NCBI GenBank assembly: GCA_032158295.1
Contig: CM063244.1
Coordinates: 3,414,510 to 3,478,509 of the forward strand
Direction of reading: 5' to 3'
DNA length: 64,000 nucleotides
Source of the DNA: Pycnopodia helianthoides
Lineage: Eukaryota; Echinodermata; Asteroidea; Forcipulatida; Asteriidae
In this document: positions 33,568 to 45,525 of the stretch, piece after piece
Position numbering within the stretch: the stretch's first letter is position 1
How the letters are laid out: each line of letters starts with the position of its first letter
Notes under the pieces: model-generated
Database searches by the model: none
What the model was told of the DNA's origin: nothing
The model's input: only the letters and a program-made list of their open reading frames with translations
Translations under genes and position numbers: made by a program

Positions 33568-34640
33568 GTTATAGGAAGGTCCTTTACCTTGGAGCTGTTT
33601 GCATGTATATTAAAACAGTTTACACTCTCTGTGCACTTTCTGAGTACCAAGAGTGCATTGAAAGGAAAGATGACACATTTGATTTAATGAGAAACAAAAT
33701 AGTATTTCACCTTTTTTTTAATGTCGGATCATACTGAAGACCATGTTCATGTTTAACTAAAAATATAACAAAAATAGCATAAATATATTACGTAATAGTA
33801 TGTGATATATATATAGATGAGTTTTAGCCTTCGGTTCTGGCTCGATTGGTTTTCACGAACTGTCATCAAAACATTCCACATCACGATTTATACAAACCAA
33901 CTTGATGTGTTTTTGATGTCTTCGCAAAAAATTGTTTAACAAAATAATTATTATTTGCTCGGGCTTAATGGATCTTTGAAAGAGATTATTTTTAACTTTT
34001 GCATATATATTGCTTCTAGATGATACAACGAAACAAGAATGGAACCGAGTGTTTTATTTTATTTTTACAATGGAGCGCGCAACAATGATCCCTTTAAGTT
34101 TCCCATCAGGTTACATGTTCAGACTTGTCTTCTTTCTTTTTTTGCGTCTCTTCACAAAATAACGAATTCCCTTTCTCCCCTTTTTTAATCTTTATGGCAG
34201 GATCACGAGGGACAAGATAAGGGCTTCATGTCTTTAGATTTGTGGATATCAATTACATATTTTTTAAGCGAGATACTTTACTCATTGCTTGACATCAGTT
34301 CGTCTCTGTACCCTTCAGAGATCATTTTGCACTCTCTGCCAAACTAGGTGATTATGTGGTCCACTTGTCACTAGTTTTGTTTCTTTATAACTTGCCTTGG
34401 GTGTCTTGTATTGGTTCGGCCATTGACCGTGGAGGAACTAAGTACGGAGTTATGTTCGGGGTTGCAGGTTCTAGTCATTCTTTACTGGAGTCAGATGACC
34501 CATATTTGAGTCATTTAGACCTTGACTCTTGGTCAAAATGACCCGAAATCGGGGTCTCATTATAATCTTGCCTAAAAATAGGGCCAAAGTGACCTGAAAT
34601 CTGATTCTCAAAAAAAATAGCAAGATCGTGTGGTTTTAGG
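33568..34640. other. Intergenic, nothing recognised
   Basis: Unique AT-rich sequence. Confidence 0.4.
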
Positions 34641-34832
34641 TAAGGGAAAGGGTTAGGGTTGCGGTTGGGATTAGTGTTAGAGTTAGCGTTAGTGTTGGGG
34701 CTAAGGGTTGTGTTAAGGGTTATTGGTTAGGGCAACATTTTGGATAAGTGTCGGGACTATGGGTTGGGGTAAGTGTTATGGTCGGGTTTTGGTTAGGTTT
34801 AGGGTAATAAGTTTAGGGTAAGGTTTAGCATT
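34641..34832 (+). repeat. Degenerate telomere-like TTAGGG repeat tract
   Basis: Many GGTTAGGG, GTTAGGGTT and TAAGGGTT words over about 190 bp on the G-rich + strand, interspersed with variants (GTTAGTGTT, GTTAGAGTT). The canonical animal telomere hexamer TTAGGG occurs repeatedly. Confidence 0.7.
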
Positions 34833-35082
34833 ATCAGCAGCACCTGTTCCGTTAAACGGGATCATGTTAGTTGATCTAAGCACAAACTATCAATGACTAG
34901 GTAAGTGGAGGATCGAGTATACCACTCTTTATGTAAAATGAAGGTATGATACACTCAATTATTTGTGGAAATGTAGAAGGATTAAATTCCATTTCCAGAT
35001 TACAACGAGAGTGAACAAATCTGCAGGATGTCCCTATAGGCCCTACTCTGTGGCTCGTTTAATGTGATGTCATGGGTGACAT

Positions 35083-35467
35083 GGTGAGGTATACGATTGG
35101 TAATCACTCTAAAATTTATGGAAATAAAAACTTACTTGGCTAGAAGTGCAGCAATTTTCGATAGTGTAAAGCATGAAATATTTAAATTTAAAATAACGTG
35201 GATAATGGAAACAGATTACAGTTTTTATCCCCAAAAATTGAATTTGAGAAACGTTTCTGTCAGAAACGTTTCTCAGATGTGTATTCCTATCAGGGATTAT
35301 TCTTCATGCGTGGACATATTCGCTGCAGATTATTGGCGATATCTCAAAAACGCTACCACCTTTTGAAATGGTATTTTCTCAGGTTAGTTTTATTGTATAT
35401 ATCTACATTTACATAGGATTAAACCAATCGAACTGTTCCAAAAATCAAATGTATGCTTTGCCTTTAA
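35083..35467 (+). mobile_element. MITE family B, copy 5
   Basis: Left TTAA lost (GGTGAGGTATACGATTGG), right TTAA at 35464-35467. Contains GAAACGTTTCTGTCAGAAAC. Confidence 0.85.
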
Positions 35468-35470
35468 ATG

Positions 35471-35690
35471 ACCAGCCACAATCATGGGTACACATTTTTG
35501 TTCGTGTCCATGTAATGAACAACAGTTTCAATATTGCTTGTAAATTAATTAACCAACGCTGTGTGAGTGAAGAGTAGAAAGTACTTGAGTTTGTCGAATA
35601 CAAGATCTGCAAAGATTTACTCAATAGTATGTGTTGTTCATTTGGTGTCTTTGTAACAAAAGGTGTACCCATAATTGTGCCTGTGCACTT
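35471..35690 (+). mobile_element. MITE family K (CACAATCATGGGTACAC ends)
   Basis: Terminal inverted repeats: left GCCACAATCATGGGTACACA, right GTGTACCCATAATTGTGCCT. About 220 bp. A second copy, interrupted by a LINE, is at 45508-46714. It abuts the right end of the family B MITE before it. Confidence 0.85.
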
Positions 35691-35789
35691 AAACAACCCA
35701 TCCAAAAAGCCTGTGGAAATTTCCTAAAATAAGGTAGTTTGGAAAAGGAAATCATGAAAAAACGTTCAGTTTGTGTATGAGATTTGTGC

Positions 35790-36030
35790 CAGCCTCGCTA
35801 CCATGGGCAGCGCGTCGTATCGATACCTCTCCCGAGCGCAATTTTTTTTCCGTACCACACTAGAGCCAATGCATACACGCATAAGGTATGGGCGCTTTCC
35901 CGGATCCCTTCACTGTTGACCCCCTGTCTCAAGTGTGGTACGAAAAAACAAATTGCCTCCCGAGCAAGGCATGCTGGACAAAATGGCGCGGCGAGATCGA
36001 TCACCCCTGGTAACGAGGTTGGATTTGTGC
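35790..36030. mobile_element. GC-richer MITE-like element
   Basis: Ends CAGCCTCGCTACCATGGG and CCCCTGGTAACGAGGTTGG are imperfect inverted repeats, with inner CCGTACCACACTAGAG and CTCAAGTGTGGTACG also inverted. Similar ends occur at 52992-53325. Confidence 0.65.
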
Positions 36031-36975
36031 ACATCTAAAAGTAAAGATCCCTTGTACTGACGTCACACATGGCAATAGTCTGCCAATGGTTTGCCGTTTT
36101 TTGAGTCATGTTGCATGTAAAGGTATTGTGCGTGTCTCACCACGCGCGCGTTATTAACTAAAATGCAACTGCGCATGTCACAATTGAAATCCGACTCCCA
36201 AACTACAACAAGCTAAATTAATCGTTCGATAACAAAGGTCAATAGGCATACGTGCTTATATCGATATGAAATGGAAATCGTAACAAGTTATCAGGGAAAA
36301 AATGTTCGCACACGCGAAATGTTTTTGTTCTGGGTTTTTAACTTAAAACTCCAAGGAAGGACCGTACTTTGGTAATGACACCAACAAGAAATTGTGTAAT
36401 TTGTATCCAAAAGCCTACTTGTTTTATACAGATTGTTATGGTAATAAGCATCCAGCGAAATAATTGGGTCTGAAATGCCCCCGTTGATTAGAAATCAATT
36501 AAAGTAAGTCGACAAATTTGAATCAACAAAGATCGCCTGCAGGACATTTCCGTGGTGTCCGTTTGAATGCTGCCCTCATAGCGTAACGGCCAGAGATGCG
36601 GTTGGTACCCGTAGCCACCTCGCTAAACGTTCCTAATGAGTTTGTTGCTGTTTTCTTAATGAGTAGACACTGTATCCAACGGAAGCTTTCACAGGTGACT
36701 TTTAGTATGTAGAACAATGTGATTATATAACAATAAACCAGCCATGCGTGACCGGGGGCGCACACGAGCTGGATGCTAGGCCACGGTCACGCTAGTCGTC
36801 TCCTGAATCTGAACCTGTGAGGCCTTGTGTCTTTGTTCACTCCCCCAGGTCACTGAGGTGCGAATCCACCACTGCCTGCTATGGTAGCATTGGTAAATAT
36901 AGCAAATACTACAACGTCTTTCTTGATATTTTTTACCTATAACTCAATAAATTGTTCATCGAAAGTGCAAGTAAA
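36031..36975. other. Intergenic, nothing recognised
   Basis: Unique sequence; TGACGTCA at 36058-36065. No exon identified. Confidence 0.4.
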
Positions 36976-37455
36976 TAGTGACAGAAAAACGGCCTTGCTG
37001 CATAGAATTGTGCGCTTTTAAATACCTGGGAAAGGCTTCATGCCTTAAGCCTTTCCTAGGTTCAAATATTGTATTGGGAAATTAGAGGGAGTCGTTTCTC
37101 ACAATGTTTTATACTTCACTACATAAACTGGGGTGTTAAAATTGACACCATGGGTGTTGTCACATATAGATACCCAAAAGAGAATTGAATTTAACATTAT
37201 TGGGTGTTAAAACAACTCAGATGTAATTGTTTTGGCAGAAATTAGTGTTAATTGGCAGAAATTAGTGTTCATTTTAACACCGTATGGTGTAAATGTTGAT
37301 TCTTTTTTGGTATCTATATGTGACAACACCCATGGTGTCAATTTTAACACCCCAGTTTTTGCAGTGTATCAGCAGCCCTCGGGTGCTCCTTACCACGTAA
37401 GTTTTTATGGTAATGTATTTCTTGAGTAATTACCAAAAGTATCCTCTGCCTTTAA
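36976..37455 (-). mobile_element. MITE family C copy interrupted by another MITE
   Basis: Family C sequence runs from about 36976 to 37116 (...CACAATGTTTTATACTT) and resumes at 37367 (TATCAGCAGCCCTCGGGTGC) to TTAA at 37452-37455. The break falls inside the conserved string TTTTATACTATCAGCAG. Confidence 0.85.
37117..37366. mobile_element. MITE with about 60-bp terminal inverted repeats, nested
   Basis: Left CACTACATAAACTGGGGTGT, right ACACCCCAGTTTTTGCAGTG; the inverted repeats continue through CACCATGGGTGTTGTCACAT. 250 bp, no coding capacity. Inner 18-bp direct repeat TTGGCAGAAATTAGTGTT, the second copy ending in C rather than A after it. Confidence 0.9.
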
Positions 37456-38842
37456 CGTACAAAAATAAAAGCACGCAATTCCCCCCCCCCCAACCCCGCC
37501 CCCCCCCCACTCCCCGACCTTATTCACGATATTATGGTGTTGGTTAAAAAGTATAGAAACTTCGCATAACAAAGCAGTAGTTTTAAAAGACGTAGACTTT
37601 ACCCAATAACGAAATAATGGTTATTCTTATAAGTATAGCATCTACATGAATAACTCCAAGTTCTGCTCACAGCAGGGAGGTATAAGCTATAGATTATCTT
37701 AATGTTGCTAAGTTAAGAGTGCTCAGTAATTTTGCTCTATTGAGTTAAATCTTAAGAGGGACGGTTTCAAAAGAAGACAACAATCTTGAGCAGAAGGGAA
37801 AACCGTTAAGGTTGTGAAGAATTGTGTCAAGCATTCCATTCGGAAAAAAACTGGATCAACCACACTTAAATATCGCAGTCATTTACAAATGCGTATTGAT
37901 GAGACTGCCTATGTAGGTCACGTCCAAAGGCTGTGTGTCTGGAATGGTGAATATTAAACCCATCAACTAAACACAGTCGGATCTTTTGTTTTGTTTCCGG
38001 AGTTAGGCCTACATTGTTGTGTTTGTTTTTCAGTCCGTGGGAGCGGGAAGAGAGAGATACTCACAAAACATAAATCAATAATTAACGGCGGGGATCAGGG
38101 TCTGTAGTTTGTCTCCAAATCAAATTAATGGAGTATTTTCCCCTCTCGCTTTGACATTACTACCTGACCATATTGAGAGGGTTTCTTTCTTTTTTTTTTT
38201 TATTCCTGGGTTCGGTGTGGCTTGTGACATTTATCAAGGCATGTGTAAACAATAACACGGGGTTTGTGTCTTGTGCGTAGGCGGTTTGGGTAAATTGCAC
38301 CTAGAGTATTGTCGACGCCAAGGGAATCTGTTTCAATACTAGCGAGTGATCGTAATGGAGTGTAACCGATTGCAGTTGGGCAGTGCCAGCCAATTCAGAT
38401 CGCAAAATGCAGAGGAAATTTAAAGTAGAACCATAAAACTCTCTTTGATAGACTGTTTTGTGTGACTGTTGTCTTAGATTAAGCAACACATTTTCATTAG
38501 TGGGAAAAGGAAACGGTTTGCGATTCTACAAATTAAATCGTGGATGGTACGTGTGTCTTGAAGCATCTTCCTCATCACGTCTTATCAAGTATATTTACAG
38601 AAGTATTAAAGAGAGTTTAAGAGAGAGAGAGAGAGAAAAACTTAAGTCATAATTATGAGTTACATCTCATTTGTATGACTTAGTACAAGGCATCATCATG
38701 ACATAGTTCATAGTGACCTTGTTTTAATATTTCTCAAAGCCCTTCCACCCAAACCACTGGGTTTGCATTGGCCCAACTTGCTATGGTTTGTGAAACCAAC
38801 TGATCACATTCTAAAGAAAATCAACAAAATAAAAAAACTAGG
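37456..38842. other. Intergenic with poly(C) tracts
   Basis: C-rich tract at about 37481-37510, a T run at about 38195-38206 and a short (GA)n at about 38622-38637. No gene recognised. Confidence 0.4.
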
Positions 38843-39232
38843 AGATAAAGGTACGAGTTGCCTTGAATCGGCCGAGTTGGTCTATAAAAAGCGTTTGTAA
38901 ACCGTTTGTTATAAATGATATGGTTAGAAAGATGTTTTTAAAGTAGAATAAATGATAACACAAATATGCCTCGAAATTGCGTGGTTTTCCTTTTACATCG
39001 TTAACTAACATAGTCGGCCATTTTATGGAGTCAAACTTTTGACTCCACAAAATGGCCGACCGTGTTAGTTCGCAAAGTTCAAGGAAAACCACGCAATTTC
39101 GAGGTATATTTGTGTGATCATTGTATTCTACTTTTAAAACATCTTTCTAACCATTATGCATTTTATAAAAAACGGTTTACAACGCTTTGTATAGACCAAC
39201 TCGACCGATCCAAGGCAACGTGTACCTTTAAA
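38843..39232. mobile_element. Near-perfect palindromic MITE, about 390 bp
   Basis: Arms of about 190 bp around a centre near 39033. The centre reads GTCGGCCATTTTATGGAGTC, a short loop, then GACTCCACAAAATGGCCGAC. Outer ends ATAAAGGTACGAGTTGCC and GGCAACGTGTACCTTTAA; the right end has TTAA at 39228-39231. A transcript could fold into a long hairpin. Confidence 0.92.
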
Positions 39233-39994
39233 ATAAATCATCTGCAAGCGATTCAAGAATGAGTACTAATAAAATCCAACAAAATACAGTTCAATATGAA
39301 ACATTATCAATAAGTCTAACAAACAGAGAAAAAGAGGACGTGGCATTTCACTTGCAATTCATGGAGGGCATAGTACAACAACAGATGAAGGAAACAGAGA
39401 ACTAATGGCCTCGTTATGAAAGCAAATAGTATTCAGGGCAGTCATTACCCGGAAATGATTCTAATCCAATATTGATAGACCAGGTAATATTATTTGAGTA
39501 GCTATAGTCTATTCTGTGTACATTGAATTTTCTCTCGCTGGGAGTGGAAAAGGCAATTAACAACAAACTGATGGATGATGATATGATGCCACATTCTTGC
39601 ACCATTAATTTTTCTCGGTTAATTACACAGAGTTAATTAAACAAATACACCGCCTGTTAGATAGGAGTGTCTAATTAGGCCCTCGTGACTCACAAACAGA
39701 CACATTTTAATTAAATGAAATGAAAAAAGATTGTATGACATAGAGACAATATTCGAGAGATTGGAGTAAAATGTTACATAAATTGTTCAGTATAATTAGT
39801 TTACATCGGATGTCAATTTTAACTTCAGTATACAATCGGGGTGGGTCCATGTTGAAAAAGGGTAAACGAATACATTTTCAAAGATGGTAGCCAAATGTAT
39901 ATCCCCCGATTTTCCGTTCAAAGTGGAATCATGTCGTACAGGAATGATCATAATAGATTGCTAGTATGCAACTTTAATGCTTTTGGGAGATTCT
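39233..39994. other. Intergenic, nothing recognised
   Basis: Unique AT-rich sequence. Confidence 0.4.
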
Positions 39995-41335
39995 TACCAT
40001 GGTTTCTCGGGGATGCTTCACCTGCTTACTAGGAGATACTTCACTTGTATTCTAGGAGATGCTTCACTTGCTTTCCAGGAGATGCTCCTCTCTTGCTTTC
40101 TCGTGGATGCTTCACTTGCATTCCAGGAGATGCTCCTCTTTGCTTTCTCGTGGATGCTTCACTTGCATTCCAGGAGATGCTCCTCTATTGCATTCCAGGA
40201 GATGCTTCACTTGCTTTCTAGGAGATGCTTCACTTGTATTCCAGGAGATGCTCCTCTATTGCATTCCAGGAGATGTCCACTTGCTTCTAGAGATGCTTCC
40301 TTGCATTCCAGGAGATGCTCCTCTATTGCATTCTCGGAGATGCCTCACTTGCATTCTAGGAGATGCTCTCTATTGCATTCCAGGAGATGCTTCACTTGCT
40401 TTCTAGAGATGCTTCACTTGTATCAGGAGATGCTCCTCTATTGCATTCCATGAGATGCTCCACTTGCTTTCTAGGAGATGCTTCACTTGATTCCAGGAGA
40501 TGCTCCTCTATTGCATTTTCGAGATGCCTCACTTGCATTCTAGGAGATGCTCCTCTATTGCATTCCAGGAGATGCTTCACTTGCTTTCTAGGAGATGCTT
40601 CACTTGTATTCCAGGAGATGCTCCTCTATTGCATTCCAGGAGATGCTTCACTTGCATTCCAGGAGATGCTCCTCTATTGCATTCTAGGAGATGCTTCACT
40701 TGTATTCCAGGAGATGCTCCTCTATTGCATTCTAGGAGATGCTTCACTTGCATTCTCGGAGATGCTTCACTTGCATTCAGGAGATGCTCCTCTCTTTCTT
40801 TCTCGTGGATGCATCACTTGCATTGCAGGAGATGCTCCTCTATTGCATTCTAGGAGATGCTTTCACTTGCATTCCAGGAGATGCTCCAATCTTGCTTTCT
40901 CGTGGATGCATCACTTGCATTGCAGGAGATGCTCCTCTATTGCATTCTAGGAGATGCTTCACATGTATTCCAGAGATGCTCCTCTTTTGCATTCTAGGAG
41001 ATGCTTCACTTGCATTCTAGGAGATGCTCCTCTCTTGCTTTCTCGTGGATGCATCACTTGCTTTCCAGGAGATGCTCCTCTATTGCATTCTAGAGATGCT
41101 CACTTGCATTCCAGGAGATGCTCCTCTATTGCATTCCAGAGATGCTCCTCTATTGCATTCAGAGATTCTTCTCTTGCTTTTAGTGAGAGTGCTTCACTTG
41201 ACTTTTCGGAGATGCTTCTCTTTCTTTCCAGGAGATGTTTTTTCTGGCTCGCTTCTCTTGGTTTCTTTCGAGATGCTTCGACTCATCGGAAATGCTTCGG
41301 TTGGTTTCTTTGAGATACTTCCCTTTGTTTAGGTG
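39995..41335 (+). repeat. 23-25-bp minisatellite, about 1.3 kb
   Basis: Alternating monomers TTCACTTGCATTCTAGGAGA+TGC (23 bp) and TCCTCTATTGCATTCCAGGA+GATGC (25 bp), with a third variant ending CTTTCTCGTGGATGC. About 55 monomers. Frames open through it (up to 195 codons) are artefacts that shift wherever a base is lost. Confidence 0.97.
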
Positions 41336-41340
41336 ATGCT

Positions 41341-41401
41341 TGACAAACAAACAATTAAACAAACAAACAAACAACAAACAAACAACAAACAAACAAACAA
41401 T
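41341..41401 (+). repeat. (CAAA)n/(ACAAAC)n simple repeat
   Basis: ACAAACAAACAATTAAACAA-like simple sequence immediately after the 23-25-bp array. Confidence 0.95.
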
Positions 41402-42063
41402 TGGTGCAATATTTTGTGATTATGTTCATAGCCCTAATTTCAAAGTAAATGGATTTTGGAGAAAAATAAAACTTATATGTAAATTAGTTCACCCACCCAT
41501 TTTAAATTTAACTACCGCATGATCTGCTTTTTTGTTGTTGTAATGCTTCAATTGAGACTAATTGTTTCTACTTCAATTTCCAGTCTCGATGTTGAATTGA
41601 TCTGATTACAACGCCGTCTACGGACAAATAGAAGACTCATGTGACCATGTAAACAAACCCGTAAGATCCGATGAAGTCTTGGCGGCTTGTTAATTGATTT
41701 CTAGAAAGAATGGACGCACTTGCGGAACCCAAAATATGCTTCTGCTTGTCACCGCACACGCACATAATCATTCATTTCTTGGGCAGTCATAAATAAAAAA
41801 CATGACCTATTTTATATTTGATTGTTTGTACGCGCCACTTGAGTTTCAGTAGCTTGGAAGGGTTGTCAGGTTGGGTTACCATGACAGTGGCTAAGACGGT
41901 CATAGTTGAGAAGGCGAGCTTCTAGGAGCACATTGTCACGCATCCAAGTAACTTAACAACAACCTACTTAATCACACACTAGTTAAAAATCCTTCAGCAT
42001 CCACACATGGATAAACTGAAGGGCATGATCGAAAGATTGAGGTGTTCTATTGTTTACAATTGC
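41402..42063. other. Intergenic, nothing recognised
   Basis: Unique sequence between the minisatellite and the next MITE. Confidence 0.4.
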
Positions 42064-42445
42064 TTAAAGGCACTGGACAAGTTTGGTAAATGTCGAAGAC
42101 CAGTATTCTCACTTGGTGTATCCCAACATAATTATGCATAAATAACAAACCTGTGAAAATTTGGGCTCAATTGGTCATCGAATTTGCAAGAGAATAATGA
42201 AAGAAAAAACACCCTTGTTGCATTACTTTGTGTGCTTTCAGATGCATAATAAAAGGCTTCAGCTAGAAGTCTTTTATTATTTGAGTGAGAAATTACCTCT
42301 TTCTCAAAAACTGCGTTACTTCAGAGGGAGCCGTTTCTCACAATGTTTTATACTATCAACAGCTCTCCATTGCTCGTTACCATCAAGTAAGTTTTTATGC
42401 TTACAATTATTTTGAGTAATTACCAAAAGTGTCCAGTGCCTTTAA
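42064..42445 (+). mobile_element. MITE family C', copy 3
   Basis: TTAA to TTAA, ends AGGCACTGGACAAGTTTGGT and AAAGTGTCCAGTGCCT. Contains GGGCTCAATTGGTCATCGAA. Confidence 0.9.
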
Positions 42446-42677
42446 CTCATGAAGATATAAAACGAGATTGCTATAACTCACAAAGCACTCCCTTATATCC
42501 AGTCCGACACTCAAATTTAATCTTTAGCCCTAGGCTTACTTCTTATCATCTTTTTATCACACGGGCTAAAGAGAAATGCCTAGAATTAGAACTCAAAATA
42601 AACGACAATGAAAGGTACCTTTTGCGGAAAATTATTCAAAAAATCTTTGATGTAAGTACATAGCTTGTAGTTAGCAT

Positions 42678-43044
42678 CTCAAAGGCAGGATATACTTTTG
42701 GTAATTGTCAAATACTAGTATCCTCACTTGGTGTATCCCAACATTAGGCTGTAAATAACACGCGTGTGAAAATTTGGGCTCAATTGGTCATCGAAGTTGC
42801 AAGAAAAAATGAAAGAAAAAACCCCTTGTTGCATAGAATTGTGTGCTTCCAATGCCACAGAAGCCTTTCTCAGATTCAAATATTTAAGTGAGAAATGACC
42901 TCTTTCTCAAAACTTCATTACTTCAGAGGGAGTCTATTCTCACAATGTGTTATACTATCAGCAGCTCTCAGCTCTCCTTACCAAGTAAGTTTCTAATGGT
43001 AATGTGTTTCTTGAGTAACTACCAAAAGTATCCACTGCCTTTAA
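42678..43044 (+). mobile_element. MITE family C, copy
   Basis: Left AAAGGCAGGATATACTTTTG, right CAAAAGTATCCACTGCCTTT with TTAA at 43041-43044. Shares CAGAGGGAGTC(T/G) and TATCAGCAGCTCTC with the intronic C copies. Confidence 0.85.
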
Positions 43045-43149
43045 GAAGCTCTATGTAATTACAATCCCACAAAAACAGATTATTTCAATCAGTGTCCGAC
43101 GGTTCATCAAAGATCAACGTTGTATCGATGACGAAAAGTTTCTGCACAT

Positions 43150-43460
43150 CGGAAAACACCATGTTCGCGAAACACATCGGGGAAAACACACTATGTGTAA
43201 AACACGTCGGTAAAACACTCAAAAACGAATCGGTAAAACACACTATGTAATCGAAACACATCGGTAAAACATACTATGTACTCAAAACACATCGTTAAAA
43301 CACACTGTACTCGAAACACATCGGTAAAACACTCAAAACGAATCGGTAAAACACACCATGTACTCAAAACACATCGGTAAAACACACTATGTACTCAAAA
43401 CACATCGTTAAAACACACCATGTACTCCAAACACATCAGTAAAACACACCGTGTACTGGA
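43150..43460 (+). repeat. About 31-bp minisatellite
   Basis: Units of AAAACACACTATGTACTCAA plus AACACATCGGT, about ten copies with length variants. Confidence 0.93.
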
Positions 43461-44990
43461 ACATGTCGGAAATAATTCGCATTTTCTACTCCCCCACCCT
43501 CCTGTTATCGTTCCACCACTCTGAAATGTTTAGGTGCGATCTTAGATTAAGAAACAAACAAATCCAATCCTTTTTTTTTTTTTCATCATATACGTTGCCA
43601 GCAGCCATTGGCAGTCATGCGAGTTTAAATCCCGTCACTAAAACACAGCAGTCCGCCGGCCGTTACAAACCAAATATTTCCATGATATGATTTGACGGGA
43701 GTATAATCTGTCCTCAGATCTTTTCTAAAGATCGTCTTAGGGAAAGTGATATTAATTAAACCCCCTGAAGGACTGATTCCACCACGATCACAAATAATTC
43801 AAAGGTGACATGAAATCAAATAAAGGCGGCTTGGAGTATTTTGGGCAGCGGTTTATGACAGGGCTATCTTTAAAGAAATGTCACAACATGTTTCAGCCAA
43901 TCTCTGGAAGGCTGGGTGGAGTTCCAAAATATGAAATGCTCATGTGTGATGTTTCAGCCAGTCTCTGGAAGGCTGGGCGGAGTTCACAATAGTAGGGTAA
44001 GCATGTTGGACTATGTTGGATCTCCAATTTTCAAACGTAATGAACGAACATACTTTTTTTTTTGTGCCAGCAAGGAAGAATAACATAATCCAGTGCGGAC
44101 CCGAGAAAGAATAACGTCCACACAGTGAAGGACCGTTTAGATACCGTGTGTACACACATCCATTGTACATTCTCAAACATGCATCCCTAATTGAGATTCT
44201 GTTTTTCCTTTTCTTGTACTTTTAACTTAAACATCCTCTCTCATAGATTTTGTACACGAAATTCCTTGTTGAATTTCCCTCTGTCATCATTACGAAACCT
44301 CTCGGTGAATGTGTTTCCCTGTTGTCTCCATAAGGCATTGGACGCAGGGGCATTTTGTGGGAAGATGCCGAGAGAATCAACACTTGTTACCAATTTAGGG
44401 GGAGCCAGAGTCATAAGATGGATTCCAAGACTTTTTAAGACTTTGTTCTTGAGACCTCATTGTGTCGAGGTCAAATTGTTTAGTTTTCTTTTTTAATCAA
44501 TTCAGTATTAAACAAATATCTCTAAACTTATCAAAGTTCGGGAAAGAGGAGAACATTAATATACTGCTGTATTACTCCTCATCTCAGTTTTTATCTTTGC
44601 CAACCAAATCATTAATCATTTTATCATTGGACGCTTATTTCAAAACTTTGCAATCTTTGCATATGATGACCAAACAGCTTAATTACAACTATTTACTTCT
44701 CGTACGTGGCATAATATGGTACTTCTTGTTCCTTTTCTTTCTTTACATTAGGGGTTCAATAGAGAAGACTGACATTGTCGACAGCTTCCTTTTTGAGTGA
44801 TAACGCTGAACCTGAATAGACTATTGATTTGTTTATTTGAAACCGGCGAAGTTTCTTATCTTGAAATCTCAATCAGAATCACTTGCTATAAACCCTGGGC
44901 AATGACTGGGAGTTATGGAGGAGCCACGGGACCATATTAGTTTGAAAATTGAATTTGTTTGGGAATTCGAGGCGAAATAAATTCGGCGCC
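43461..44990. other. Intergenic; one short tandem duplication
   Basis: A duplicated segment at about 43888-43986 (TTTCAGCCAATCTCTGGAAG and TTTCAGCCAGTCTCTGGAAG). Otherwise no repeat or gene recognised. Confidence 0.4.
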
Positions 44991-44991
44991 C

Positions 44992-45525
44992 TCAGGACAT
45001 CATGGCAAAAACATCTACGTAGTGATAGCACTGGATGTAGTCTACCCAGTATCGTTTGGATGGCTTGATATGGCTGGCTGTATCATTTAGTCGCGGTTTA
45101 GTGCATTGTATGTACCTCTCGCCTCTCCTGGGCCCAAAGTGGTCCAAATTATCACGAGCTTGAAAAATATCGTGTGATAGGATTTGATTACAAATATTTA
45201 TGCTTGGCAAGTTGTTGGTGAGTATAAGATGGCTTGGGTAATGGAGAGTGCAATTGCTACAGTCAGGAGTTAAAAATTCGAACCGTTTTTTTTTTAAAGA
45301 GTGAAACCTTAGATATTGGTGTACTGCATCAACTAAAGTTGAGTAAATATCTAGGCCTGGAGTAAATATCGAGTTTTTAATATTAATGCAAACATCTCCC
45401 GTCATACACCTCTTTCCCCTGCACTCTGCTTTCTGAAAAAAGGGTGGATTTAATTTGAATAACTCGTGACAACTCAAAGAATATTTGCTCTTGGCCAGTT
45501 TGAAAATGTGCACAGCCACAATCAT
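44992..45525 (-). CDS. Unrecognised open frame, possible exon (minus strand)
   Basis: 177 codons from ATG at 45525, the longest open frame in the window that is not built from a repeat. The ATG lies inside a family K MITE arm, so it is unlikely to be the native start. A strong 3' splice-site-like sequence CCACCCTTTTTTCAG ends at 45433 in phase, leaving about 146 residues (45432-44995). These are fairly cysteine-rich (ECRGKRCMTGDVC, PDCSNC) and end KRYWVDYIQCYHYVDVFAMM S-stop. I recognise no family or domain. It could be a gene or pseudogene exon, part of an old transposon, or chance. Confidence 0.25.
   Translation of the reverse strand: MIVAVHIFKLAKSKYSLSCHELFKLNPPFFQKAECRGKRCMTGDVCINIKNSIFTPGLDIYSTLVDAVHQYLRFHSLKKKRFEFLTPDCSNCTLHYPSHLILTNNLPSINICNQILSHDIFQARDNLDHFGPRRGERYIQCTKPRLNDTASHIKPSKRYWVDYIQCYHYVDVFAMMS

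Noticed and set aside
39977..41332. Several 100-195-codon frames with MLHLHSRRC-like repeats
   Set aside because: Minisatellite translations that change frame at each length variant.
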